Position numbers and translations under genes: made by a program. Source: Oscillatoria salina IIICB1 (GTDB lineage: Bacteria; Cyanobacteriota; Cyanobacteriia; Cyanobacteriales; SIO1D9). From it: a stretch of 64,000 nucleotides of DNA. This document shows positions 56,690 to 64,000 of the stretch, piece after piece (within the stretch, counting starts at the first letter, position 1; each line of letters starts with the position of its first letter). The notes under the pieces are model-generated. The model searched no databases. It was not told the origin of the DNA and saw nothing but the letters and a program-made list of their open reading frames with translations. Location of the stretch: assembly GCF_020144665.1 (NCBI RefSeq), contig NZ_JAAHBQ010000016.1, forward strand, positions 17,923 to 81,922, in the 5' to 3' direction.

Positions 56690-56890
56690 CTATTGAGGAC
56701 AAGGGCTTTTACCGTCTTTGTCATCGCAAACCTGGGAATAACTGTCAGTAGCGATCGCGTTACCAACCTGACGGTAACTTGCAAAGATTGCTGTACTTGG
56801 CTCAATCGCAGCTTTGCTTTCAGCTAAAGTAGGTGTAGCTAGGGTAGCGATCGCGGTTACGCCGAAAATAGTTGTTAAGAGTTGTTGCAT
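56690..56890 (-). CDS. Small exported protein (66 aa) with Cys pair
   Basis: Begins MQQLLTTIFGVTAIATLATPTLAES, a clear signal peptide with a TLA-E cut site, followed by about 43 mature residues ending VCDDKDGKSPCPQ with two Cys. The ATG at 56890 has AAGGAG 9 nt upstream; a TTG six codons earlier overlaps that site and is rejected. It lies next to the 63-aa exported protein on the same strand. Unknown function. Confidence 0.65.
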   Translation of the reverse strand: MQQLLTTIFGVTAIATLATPTLAESKAAIEPSTAIFASYRQVGNAIATDSYSQVCDDKDGKSPCPQ

Positions 56891-57082
56891 AACTCGGTTC
56901 TCCTTCAACTGTTATTTGAAAGAGGAGAAATCGAGTTCCGGAACTGCTTTTTTTCTCCACAACTCTAGAATGACTGATATATCTACGTTTCAACGTTCAC
57001 TTTCTTACCAGCTTTGTCGCTTCCAATTGGATCTAAAATGAGCGAAAATTGAACCTAGTTAGCCAATCAATTCAGAAAAAGC

Positions 57083-57850
57083 ATGGCAAATTCGATTAGA
57101 GCAACGAAACAAGGTTTAGAGATTATCGATCTCGCTAGAATTAAGAAAGGATGGAGTAAAGAAGAAGAGGCTTGGTATCAATTAGCTTTAGTAGGCAGAT
57201 CGACTCTGAAAAGATTTTGGCAGCGAAGTAGAATTCGCCCAGAAAATTTTGTCAAAATTTGCGAAGTTGTAGGAGTGAACGATTGGCAAAAGATTGCTGA
57301 TTTGAGTTTACCTAGTAATAAATCTCTACTGGAAATCGAGATAAAAGCTGTAGTTGAAGAAGTTGACAAACCCTTCATTGATAACCTAATTTCTCAATTA
57401 CTGGAAAATTATTTAAAAATCGAAGTAAAAGCTAATAAAATTCCGCCCGGTAGCGAAACGTTAGCTCAAGATTGGCAGCCGGTAGAAACAGTTTTGCCTA
57501 AGAGTAAAACTAGATTTATTTCGAGCGAAAATGAATTACCAGAAGCCAGTATTAGACGAGCTAAAAAAATAGAATTAGGCGAAAATGATTCAGTCGTACT
57601 CGTTGTTCAAATGACCTTAGAATTAGAGAACCAAGTTGGAGTTATTGTCGCAGTTTATCCAGCTGAAGATACTACCCATTTACCAGAAAGTTTGCAAATA
57701 GTAGCAATAGACGAATTGTCAGCAATTATTTCAGAAGCAACAGCAGAAAGGGGAGACGACTCTATGCAACTGGAGTTTGGTATTGAACCAGAAGAACTAT
57801 TTAGCGTCCAACTGACTCTAGATAATGTTACGATTAGAGAAGATTTTTAA
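57083..57850 (+). CDS. DUF1822-domain protein with fused HTH-like domain
   Basis: The 255-residue product has two parts. Residues 1-~72 (RATKQGLEIIDLARIKKGWSK, then WYQLALVGRSTLKRFWQRSRI) resemble the N-terminal domain found on cyanobacterial NB-ARC/STAND proteins. Residues ~75-255 match my memory of the C-terminal DUF1822 domain (RAKKIELGENDSVVLVVQMTL, ESLQIVAIDE, MQLEFG, VQLTLDNVTIREDF). DUF1822 genes commonly sit next to CHAT proteins, as here: 12 bp upstream of the CHAT-WD40 gene. Unknown biochemical role. Confidence 0.7.
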   Translation: MANSIRATKQGLEIIDLARIKKGWSKEEEAWYQLALVGRSTLKRFWQRSRIRPENFVKICEVVGVNDWQKIADLSLPSNKSLLEIEIKAVVEEVDKPFIDNLISQLLENYLKIEVKANKIPPGSETLAQDWQPVETVLPKSKTRFISSENELPEASIRRAKKIELGENDSVVLVVQMTLELENQVGVIVAVYPAEDTTHLPESLQIVAIDELSAIISEATAERGDDSMQLEFGIEPEELFSVQLTLDNVTIREDF

Positions 57851-57862
57851 ATCTAGATAATA

Positions 57863-59941
57863 ATGGGAAAACTGGTTGTCCTTAATTTAGCTGAAGGTGA
57901 TTTTGACCGGGGATTTACAGTTATTGTAGAAATTGGAGAAGAAAATGCTCGACCTGAAGTGAAAATGGCGGGTAAGTTACCTCCAGCACCTCGGCTTACT
58001 GAATTAGTTAAACAGTGGCAGGAAGACTTTCAAAATAAAGTAAATCCAAAGTATAGCAGAACTGCTGGCGATCGCGCTCGTGCCACATCGAGACAAACAA
58101 TTAAAAGAAACTCTCTTAATTCAGCTCGGAACTTAGAAGTAGAGTTTAACACATGGCTCAATTCAGGCGAACCAGATTGGCAAAAAATTCGGGATAAATT
58201 ACAACAAAAATTACACCGAGATGATGAGATTCGAGTAATTATTCAAACTGACAACGATCGAATGCGCCGACTGCCTTGGTCAGTTTGGAATTTATTTGCC
58301 CTTGAATATAAAAAAGCAGAAATTGCTTTGAGTACGCCGAATTACCAATCTCCAGGGAAAACATCAGTAACAAAACGTCAATCGCAAGTAAAAATTTTAG
58401 CTGTTTTAGGCGATAGTATTGGCATTAATACAAATTTCGATCGCCAGCAGTTGCAGCAAGTTGCATCAAGTGCAGAAATTGCCTTACTCAACCAGCCAAG
58501 CAAACAAAAATTACTCGAAAAATTATGGAAAAATGAGGGCTGGCATATTTTATTTTTTGCTGGTCACAGTAGTAGTAATGAAGATGGTACAATTGGCGAA
58601 CTGCAAATTAATCCGAAAGAAATTTTAGCAATTGGAGATTTTTATAACGCAATTGATGAGGCGATCGCGAAAGGATTGCAAGTAGCTATTTTTAATTCTT
58701 GTGATGGTTTGGGACTAGCTAATGAGTTAGCTAAGTTACACATTCCTTTAAGTATCGTGATGCGCGAAAAGATCCCAGATGAAGTTGCACGAGAGTTTCT
58801 CAAGCATTTTCTGACGAGTTTTGCTGCTAATGAGTCTGTTTATGCGGCGGTATTGGCTGCAAGAAGAAAGTTGTACGATTTATATAATCAGCAATATCCA
58901 GGAATTAGTTGGTTGCCGATAATTTGCCAAAATCTAGCTATCGAACCTCCTACTTGGCGAAATTTTCTTTCTCACGAATGGGTATTAGAAAAAACTCTTG
59001 GGGAAAATAAAGAAATAATTTATTCGGTAGCAATTTCTCCAGATGGCAAAATTATTGCTAGTGGTGGCATGGATCGATTTATTCGCTTGTGGAATTTAGA
59101 AACTGGAGAATTATGTCAGAGGCTAGAAGCACACAATCCAGAGACAAATTTAAATTCTATTCTTTGTGTTGCTTTTAGTCCGGATGGGAAGACTTTAGCT
59201 AGTTCGAGTAATATGGAGTTTAATGAGGGTACAATTAAGCTGTGGGATGTAAATACTGGCAAAGTGCAGCGATCGCTCAATAAATCTTTCTTTAATCTTC
59301 CGGCAATTAGAGTTAGCAGTGTCGCCTTTAGTCCTGATGGAAAATATCTCGCTAGCGGACATATCGGTACTGACATTAAAATTTGGGATCTGGCTAGCGG
59401 AAAGGAAGAGCATACTCTACGCGGACATGGTTGGGAAGTGTCTTCGGTTGCTTTCTCTGCTGATGGAAGGTTTCTTGTCAGTGGTGGTATGGACGGTATC
59501 GTGATGATTTGGGACTGGCGTAAAGAAAAACGAACGCAAATTCTCAACCGCCACGATGATTGGTTTGCCGCCTTTGCAGCTTGGGGTGACATCTCCAGAG
59601 GTTTCATTCGGTCTGTTGCGGTGAGTCCCGATGGTAGCTTAGTCGCCGCAGCAAGTTCGGAACGACCGATTTATCTTTGGAAAGTTGCGGATGGAGAAGA
59701 GTGTCGTATTCTTAGCGCCAATTCAAGCAAGGCTAGAGCTATTGCTTTTAGTCCTGATGGACGCACTCTTGTTAGTGGTGAAGATACTCAACTGAGAATT
59801 TGGAATTATCACACCGCAGAAGTATTGCAAGCTATCCCCAGTTTAGCCATAGTTCATGCGGTTGCTTTTAGCCCCGATGGGCAAACTTTAGTTACTGGTA
59901 CGGCAAATGGGGAGATTAATATTTATCGTTTACCAGCTTAG
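57863..59941 (+). CDS. CHAT-domain protease fused to seven WD40 repeats
   Basis: The 692-residue protein has a caspase-like CHAT domain: the catalytic His in HILFFAGHSSS (H235) and Cys in VAIFNSCDGLGLANEL (C280) are both present. Residues ~383-692 hold seven WD40 repeats (each about [V/I]AFSPDGxxLASGGxDxxIxLWD), enough for one propeller. CHAT proteins act as induced proteases, and the beta-propeller may sense a ligand. It begins with ATG 57863, 12 bp after the DUF1822 gene. Cyanobacterial relatives often carry other C-terminal modules in place of WD40. Confidence 0.88.
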   Translation: MGKLVVLNLAEGDFDRGFTVIVEIGEENARPEVKMAGKLPPAPRLTELVKQWQEDFQNKVNPKYSRTAGDRARATSRQTIKRNSLNSARNLEVEFNTWLNSGEPDWQKIRDKLQQKLHRDDEIRVIIQTDNDRMRRLPWSVWNLFALEYKKAEIALSTPNYQSPGKTSVTKRQSQVKILAVLGDSIGINTNFDRQQLQQVASSAEIALLNQPSKQKLLEKLWKNEGWHILFFAGHSSSNEDGTIGELQINPKEILAIGDFYNAIDEAIAKGLQVAIFNSCDGLGLANELAKLHIPLSIVMREKIPDEVAREFLKHFLTSFAANESVYAAVLAARRKLYDLYNQQYPGISWLPIICQNLAIEPPTWRNFLSHEWVLEKTLGENKEIIYSVAISPDGKIIASGGMDRFIRLWNLETGELCQRLEAHNPETNLNSILCVAFSPDGKTLASSSNMEFNEGTIKLWDVNTGKVQRSLNKSFFNLPAIRVSSVAFSPDGKYLASGHIGTDIKIWDLASGKEEHTLRGHGWEVSSVAFSADGRFLVSGGMDGIVMIWDWRKEKRTQILNRHDDWFAAFAAWGDISRGFIRSVAVSPDGSLVAAASSERPIYLWKVADGEECRILSANSSKARAIAFSPDGRTLVSGEDTQLRIWNYHTAEVLQAIPSLAIVHAVAFSPDGQTLVTGTANGEINIYRLPA

Positions 59942-59978
59942 GAATTGATTAAAGGCGATCGCCTTTAACCCGAAGTTC

Positions 59979-61070
59979 CTAAGCTAGAGGAAGCATAACT
60001 CGGACAGTAGTTCCTTGTTGGGGTATACTTTCCAGGATTAATTTACCTCGATGTAAATCTGCTAAACGTTGCGCGATCGCCAATCCTAAACCCGTTCCCT
60101 GTTGTTCGTAAAGTTTACGATCGAATTGCATATAACTGCCAATTTTGTCAATTTCTTCGGGTTTCATCCCTCTTCCTTTGTCTTTCACTTCCAGGATAAA
60201 ACTATCATTCTCAACTTTGCTGCTGACTAAGACTGCTTTCCCCGGAGGAGAAAATTTCCAGGCATTATCGACTAATTCTTCGACTAATTTTTGCAGGTAA
60301 TTGCCGGAAATAGCTAATTGAGCATCTGACAAATTTAACTGCAAATCTGCTTCTCTTGCTGCTTCTTGTGCTTGTTGAAGCAGTTTGTCGGTGATTAAAT
60401 CTTTAACCGAAAAAGTCTTTTGATTTTGTAGCTGGGCAATTCGTTCTGGTTTAGTTCGAGCTAGTTCTAACTCTGCATAAAGTAAGAAATTAACAATCAG
60501 TCGATATAAACGCTTCCCAGAAGTATTGATATGCTCGACCATTTCCAGAATTTCTGATTTTTCCATGTCTTCACCTGCAAGCAAAATCAGTTCCGTAAAA
60601 CCAAGAATGCCATTTAGTGGCGTCCGCAATTCGTGAGGAATCGAGTAAGAAATACTACTGCGTAACTCATCCAATTTTTGCTGAGTCTCTTGATGAAGAA
60701 GAGCTTTTTTTTCTAAGCGAATGGCGATCGCGCGCATTAATTCGTCTGGGGTACAAGGTTTGGTAAGATAATCGTCAGCACCGAGTTCCATTCCTTGCCG
60801 CAGATCTACTTTATCTGCTCTAGCTGTGAGGAAAATAAACGGAATTGTTGCTGTTCTAGGATTAGATCGTAGCGTTTTTAGTACGTCATGACCATCGACT
60901 TCTGGCATCATTACGTCGCAGATAATTAAATCTGGTAATTTTTCTGTTGCCAGACTAATTCCTATGTTGCCATTGGGAGCAGCAAAAGTTTCAAAATCCT
61001 CTGCGTCTAGTAAGTCTAAGATATTTTCTCTAATTGCTTCTTCGTCTTCAATAAGTAAAATTTTAGTCAT
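59979..61070 (-). CDS. Response regulator-histidine kinase hybrid
   Basis: The 363-residue product has an N-terminal receiver domain (IEDEE, phospho-Asp D52 in CDVMMPE, K104), a HisKA dimerisation helix with phospho-acceptor His in IPHELRTPLNG (H146), and an ATPase domain with N box ELVDNAWKFS, G1 DKGRGM and G2 GTGLGLAI. All key residues are intact, so it should be an active kinase whose activity is controlled by its own receiver. It lies 20 bp after the GGDEF/EAL protein. Confidence 0.9.
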   Translation of the reverse strand: MTKILLIEDEEAIRENILDLLDAEDFETFAAPNGNIGISLATEKLPDLIICDVMMPEVDGHDVLKTLRSNPRTATIPFIFLTARADKVDLRQGMELGADDYLTKPCTPDELMRAIAIRLEKKALLHQETQQKLDELRSSISYSIPHELRTPLNGILGFTELILLAGEDMEKSEILEMVEHINTSGKRLYRLIVNFLLYAELELARTKPERIAQLQNQKTFSVKDLITDKLLQQAQEAAREADLQLNLSDAQLAISGNYLQKLVEELVDNAWKFSPPGKAVLVSSKVENDSFILEVKDKGRGMKPEEIDKIGSYMQFDRKLYEQQGTGLGLAIAQRLADLHRGKLILESIPQQGTTVRVMLPLA

Positions 61071-61090
61071 TTTTGCTCGCTCCTATTTTC

Positions 61091-62797
61091 TTAGTTTAAC
61101 TTGAATAGTTTATTTTTCTCTAGTAACTTTTTAACTTCTGCTGCTGTCAAGGCTGATTTTTTTTGGATTTCGTGACACTTTTGCTTTTTTAGCATTATTA
61201 TTTGTTCTTGGTTTTCTACTCCTTCCGCGATCGCGCGCATTTTTAAATTTCTCGCTACTTCTACCATTGCCTTGACTAAAGGTGCATTTTGCGGTAATGA
61301 ACCGATCGAATTAGCATCTATTTTGACACCATTTATGGGGAGATCGCCTAAGTCTTGCAAACAGCCACTAGCCATATTTAACTGGGCGATCGTTATGTTA
61401 ATTCCCAATCGTCTTAATTCCATAAGTTTTAAAGCTAAAGCATTGAGATTTTTCGTATTTTCAATTGTTTTAGCTGTTATTTCTAATTCGAGAATCCCAG
61501 GTATTAAATTTGTCTTTACTAAAATATTAGTAACTATTTCCTGTAAGTTATTTGCCGCAAATAACTGTTCGGGTAAACTAACTGCTAACTGTAAAAAAAA
61601 TTTCGATTCTCGCCATTTTGCTACTTCCTGACAAGCCTTTTCTAACAACCATTCAGTTAGCGACACAATTAAGCCAGCTTCTGTTGCCAATTCGATAATT
61701 TTACCTGGAGAAATCTCGCCCCGCCAAGGGTGTTTCCAGCCCACAGTTGCAGCAACACCAACCAGTCTATTTTTCTTTAAATCGATTCTCGGTTGATAGC
61801 GAACTTCTAATTTTTTATTTTGCCACGCATCGTGAAATTGAGTTAATAATTTTAACTCTTTATCGGCATCGAGACCAAATAAAGGACGACGATAAATTTG
61901 ACAGTTATTTCCTCCTGACTCTTTGGCTTGACTAATTGCGGTACTTGCTTGTTTCCGCAATTCTTCTAAGTTTTTAGCTAAGGGATAAAAAGCAATTCCG
62001 ATACTACTAGTTAAGACTAAAGACTTCCCAGCTACCCAAAAAGGTTTAGCGATAACTTTGAGGAGATTGTCAGTAATATTGCTAATTTCATTTTCATCGC
62101 TAATTGGAGGAAAAATTAAAGCAAATTCATCGCCTTCAAGGCGGACAATTGCTAAGAAATCATAATTTTTGCCAAAATCAACTAGGCGATCGCCTACCTC
62201 TTGTAAAATTAAATCACCTTCCTCATAACCGATAACTTCGTTAACTCGAGAAAAGCGATCTAAACCTAAAATTAAAAAAGGAACCAAACTTTGACTATTG
62301 TTTCTTCGAGCATCAGCTTGCGATAAATATTCTCCTAAAGCTGATGAGTTAGGTAAACCTGTAAGCCGATCGAAATTTTCTAAGGTTTCTAATTGTTGCT
62401 CGACTTGCTTAAGCTGTTCATTTTGTTGTAGGAATCTCTTCAATCTTGCTGACAGTGCTGTTAATAATTCATCAGGTGTAAATGGCTTAACCAGATAGTC
62501 ATCGGCACCTAAATTCATACCTTCTCTTAAGTCAGTTCGCTCTCCTTTAGCTGTCAAAAAAATAAAGGGAATATTAGCCGTAGCTGGAGTTTTGCGTAAC
62601 TCAGAAATAACATCATGTCCGTCTAATTCCGGCATCATTACGTCGCACAAAATCACATCTGGTAGTTGTTCGAGTGCTAACTGAATGCCAATTTTCCCAT
62701 TGGCAGCCGCTAGGGTTTCAAAGTTTTCTGATTCGAGTAAGTCAAGCAAATTTTCTCGAATTGATTGTTCGTCTTCAATTACTAACACTTTGGTCAT
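61091..62797 (-). CDS. Receiver-GGDEF-EAL protein with degenerate catalytic sites
   Basis: The receiver (D52) is followed by a GGDEF-like domain whose motif reads LEGDEF (220-225), and an EAL-like domain where GFEAL becomes GVAAT (347-351). The DDFGTG motif is replaced by AQLNMASG, while KID is kept. It is therefore unlikely to make or break cyclic di-GMP. The ATG at 62797 (MTKVLVIEDE) matches its paralogs; the TTG at 62806 is an extension. It starts 5 bp after the upstream receiver gene's stop. Confidence 0.85.
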   Translation of the reverse strand: MTKVLVIEDEQSIRENLLDLLESENFETLAAANGKIGIQLALEQLPDVILCDVMMPELDGHDVISELRKTPATANIPFIFLTAKGERTDLREGMNLGADDYLVKPFTPDELLTALSARLKRFLQQNEQLKQVEQQLETLENFDRLTGLPNSSALGEYLSQADARRNNSQSLVPFLILGLDRFSRVNEVIGYEEGDLILQEVGDRLVDFGKNYDFLAIVRLEGDEFALIFPPISDENEISNITDNLLKVIAKPFWVAGKSLVLTSSIGIAFYPLAKNLEELRKQASTAISQAKESGGNNCQIYRRPLFGLDADKELKLLTQFHDAWQNKKLEVRYQPRIDLKKNRLVGVAATVGWKHPWRGEISPGKIIELATEAGLIVSLTEWLLEKACQEVAKWRESKFFLQLAVSLPEQLFAANNLQEIVTNILVKTNLIPGILELEITAKTIENTKNLNALALKLMELRRLGINITIAQLNMASGCLQDLGDLPINGVKIDANSIGSLPQNAPLVKAMVEVARNLKMRAIAEGVENQEQIIMLKKQKCHEIQKKSALTAAEVKKLLEKNKLFKLN

Positions 62798-62802
62798 TAT
62801 CT

Positions 62803-63510
62803 TCAATCTTGATTTGACTTATTTAACGAATTCAATAAACTTAAAAGTTGAGCATTTTCTGGTGTGAGTATTTTTAGGAGTTGAGAAAATTGATTTATTA
62901 TTGCTATTTCGCGGCTGCATTCTTGTTGTAAAACTCGTAAATAACGTTGACGAGTTTCTTCTGAATTAGCTACGTTCAACATTTTAATAGCTAAGTTAAT
63001 GTTCGAGGTAGGATTGCGTAATTCTTCACATAGTTTGTTCAGTAATTCTTCCTGAGAATTGCTCAATTTTTCAAGTTCTTGAACTCTTTTTTGTAAAGCT
63101 TGCGCTCGTTTTTTTTCTAGATCGTAAGATTCCATATAAGCAGTGTGTTTTTTCATTCTGGTGGCGATCGCACTTAATAATTCTGTCGGCGTACAGGGCT
63201 TGGTAATATAATCATCGGCTCCTAATTCCATACCTAAACGTTGATCGTCGCGATCTACTTTCGCAGTGAGAAAAATAAAGGGAATTGTGCTTGTAATAGG
63301 CTCTTTTCTTAATTCACCTAAAACGTCATATCCATCTAATCCGGGCAGCATAATATCACAAATAATTAAATCGGGTAACTCTTCTTGCGCTCGTTTTATT
63401 CCCTGTTCGCCATTTTCGGCATCAATTACCTCAAAATCTTTAGATTCCAGGATTTCTTGCAAATTTAACCTGACTTCTCTCGCATCTTCAATTACCAAAA
63501 ATTTAGTCAT
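62803..63510 (-). CDS. Receiver protein with vestigial HisKA domain
   Basis: Receiver (D52 in CDIMLPG, TKPCTP) followed by a coiled coil and a HisKA-like helix where SHELRTP reads CEELRNP (161-167), so the phospho-acceptor His is Glu (E162). There is no ATPase domain. It may dimerise with, or be phosphorylated by, the hybrid kinase downstream. Of the two starts I prefer ATG 63510 (MTKFLVIEDA). Confidence 0.85.
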   Translation of the reverse strand: MTKFLVIEDAREVRLNLQEILESKDFEVIDAENGEQGIKRAQEELPDLIICDIMLPGLDGYDVLGELRKEPITSTIPFIFLTAKVDRDDQRLGMELGADDYITKPCTPTELLSAIATRMKKHTAYMESYDLEKKRAQALQKRVQELEKLSNSQEELLNKLCEELRNPTSNINLAIKMLNVANSEETRQRYLRVLQQECSREIAIINQFSQLLKILTPENAQLLSLLNSLNKSNQD

Positions 63511-64000
63511 GACTGCTCTAATGTTTACTCGCAACTCAATCAGGTTAGCATCAGTGATTCTTCAATTTTAACTTTGTGAAGTGAGTTAGTCAGGTTCAAG
63601 TTTTCTAACCAAATTGAGTGAGAAAACAGCTAAATAATCGACTATTTTCCACTTTTTTAGGGAATAATTGTCGTAAAAGGAGTATTTTGTCCGATTTGAT
63701 TATTGAGAGCGATCTTGCTTTTGACGATCGCTAACCAGACTCTGATATAATCTTGCTTTTTGTAGTTAAACATAGCTCTAAAACTAGCTTGGGGATTTTT
63801 CCAGTAAATTTCACTAATAATGATTAAAGATATCTACCTTTAGATATAGCAAAGCGAATTTAGTGGCGATCGTCATCAGTGTTACACGCAAAGTTTAGCG
63901 ATCGATTTTACGTAAGATCCGAATCAGAAAAGTTTGGTTAACGTTACCTCTCTTGACATAAACTAATTTTAATGATAAAGAGATGTTGATATTTCTGATT
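63511..64000. other. Upstream region of the receiver operon
   Basis: 490 bp without a convincing gene. A plus-strand TTGACG (63721-63726) and TATAAT (63746-63751) are 19 bp apart; if used, they would drive a gene beyond the window. The remainder is AT-rich. Confidence 0.35.

Overview
The window is cyanobacterial chromosome. The evidence is the many GCGATCGC-type (HIP1) octamers, an ndhN gene for the photosynthetic NDH-1 complex, ldpA (circadian input), a CBS-less GuaB3-type IMP dehydrogenase, a Ycf45-like ATPase, the cyanobacterial order of the ribosomal protein cluster, and a DUF1822-CHAT pair. I cannot name the species from the sequence alone.

Region 1 (about 0.8-19.0 kb, minus strand) is the long merged S10/spc/alpha ribosomal block: rplC-rplD-rplW-rplB-rpsS-rplV-rpsC-rplP-rpmC-rpsQ-rplN-rplX-rplE-rpsH-rplF-rplR-rpsE-rplO-secY-adk-infA-rpmJ-rpsM-rpsK-rpoA-rplQ-truA-rplM-rpsI-rpmE-prfA. 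rpsJ, rpsN and rpmD are not in it. The 5' edge of the window holds the end of an SLH-domain protein. A divergent ndhN lies beyond a roughly 0.7 kb spacer.

Region 2 (about 20.2-33.4 kb) is accessory. Two paralogous von Willebrand A proteins bracket about 12 kb of mostly minus-strand genes: a DMT exporter, an exported HAD phosphatase, a class III aminotransferase, a SAM methyltransferase, two zinc-type dehydrogenases, a YniC-like sugar phosphatase, glucokinase and a DUF4037 nucleotidyltransferase. Tight spacing suggests one pathway that modifies a glucose-derived compound. The cluster is flanked by gene relics.

Region 3 (33.7-41.6 kb) has core genes (ldpA, the Ycf45/R3H ATPase, guaB3, a UbiH-type hydroxylase) interrupted by an AT-rich two-gene module. 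This module is an SMC/OLD-like ATPase plus a small PD-(D/E)XK-like nuclease, it looks like a defence system, and near-identical hairpins sit on both sides.

Region 4 (42.1-49.9 kb, plus strand) holds rplS, tRNA-Trp, secE-nusG-rplK-rplA-rplJ-rplL, a DUF4230 protein and an unusual clpC. This clpC lacks the middle (M) domain and is split by a perfect 14-bp tandem duplication.

Region 5 (50-64 kb) is accessory and signalling. It has small proteins, a secreted matrixin-like protease, an NB-ARC ATPase coupled to a Ser/Thr kinase-TPR protein behind three 12-bp iterons, two small exported proteins, a DUF1822 + CHAT-WD40 pair, and three consecutive receiver-domain proteins. Of the three, one is an intact histidine kinase hybrid, one has degenerate GGDEF and EAL domains, and one has lost its phospho-acceptor histidine.

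The best candidates for undescribed biology are the ATPase-nuclease pair, the NB-ARC/kinase and DUF1822/CHAT-WD40 locus, the VWA-bracketed sugar-modifying cluster, and the split M-domain-less ClpC.
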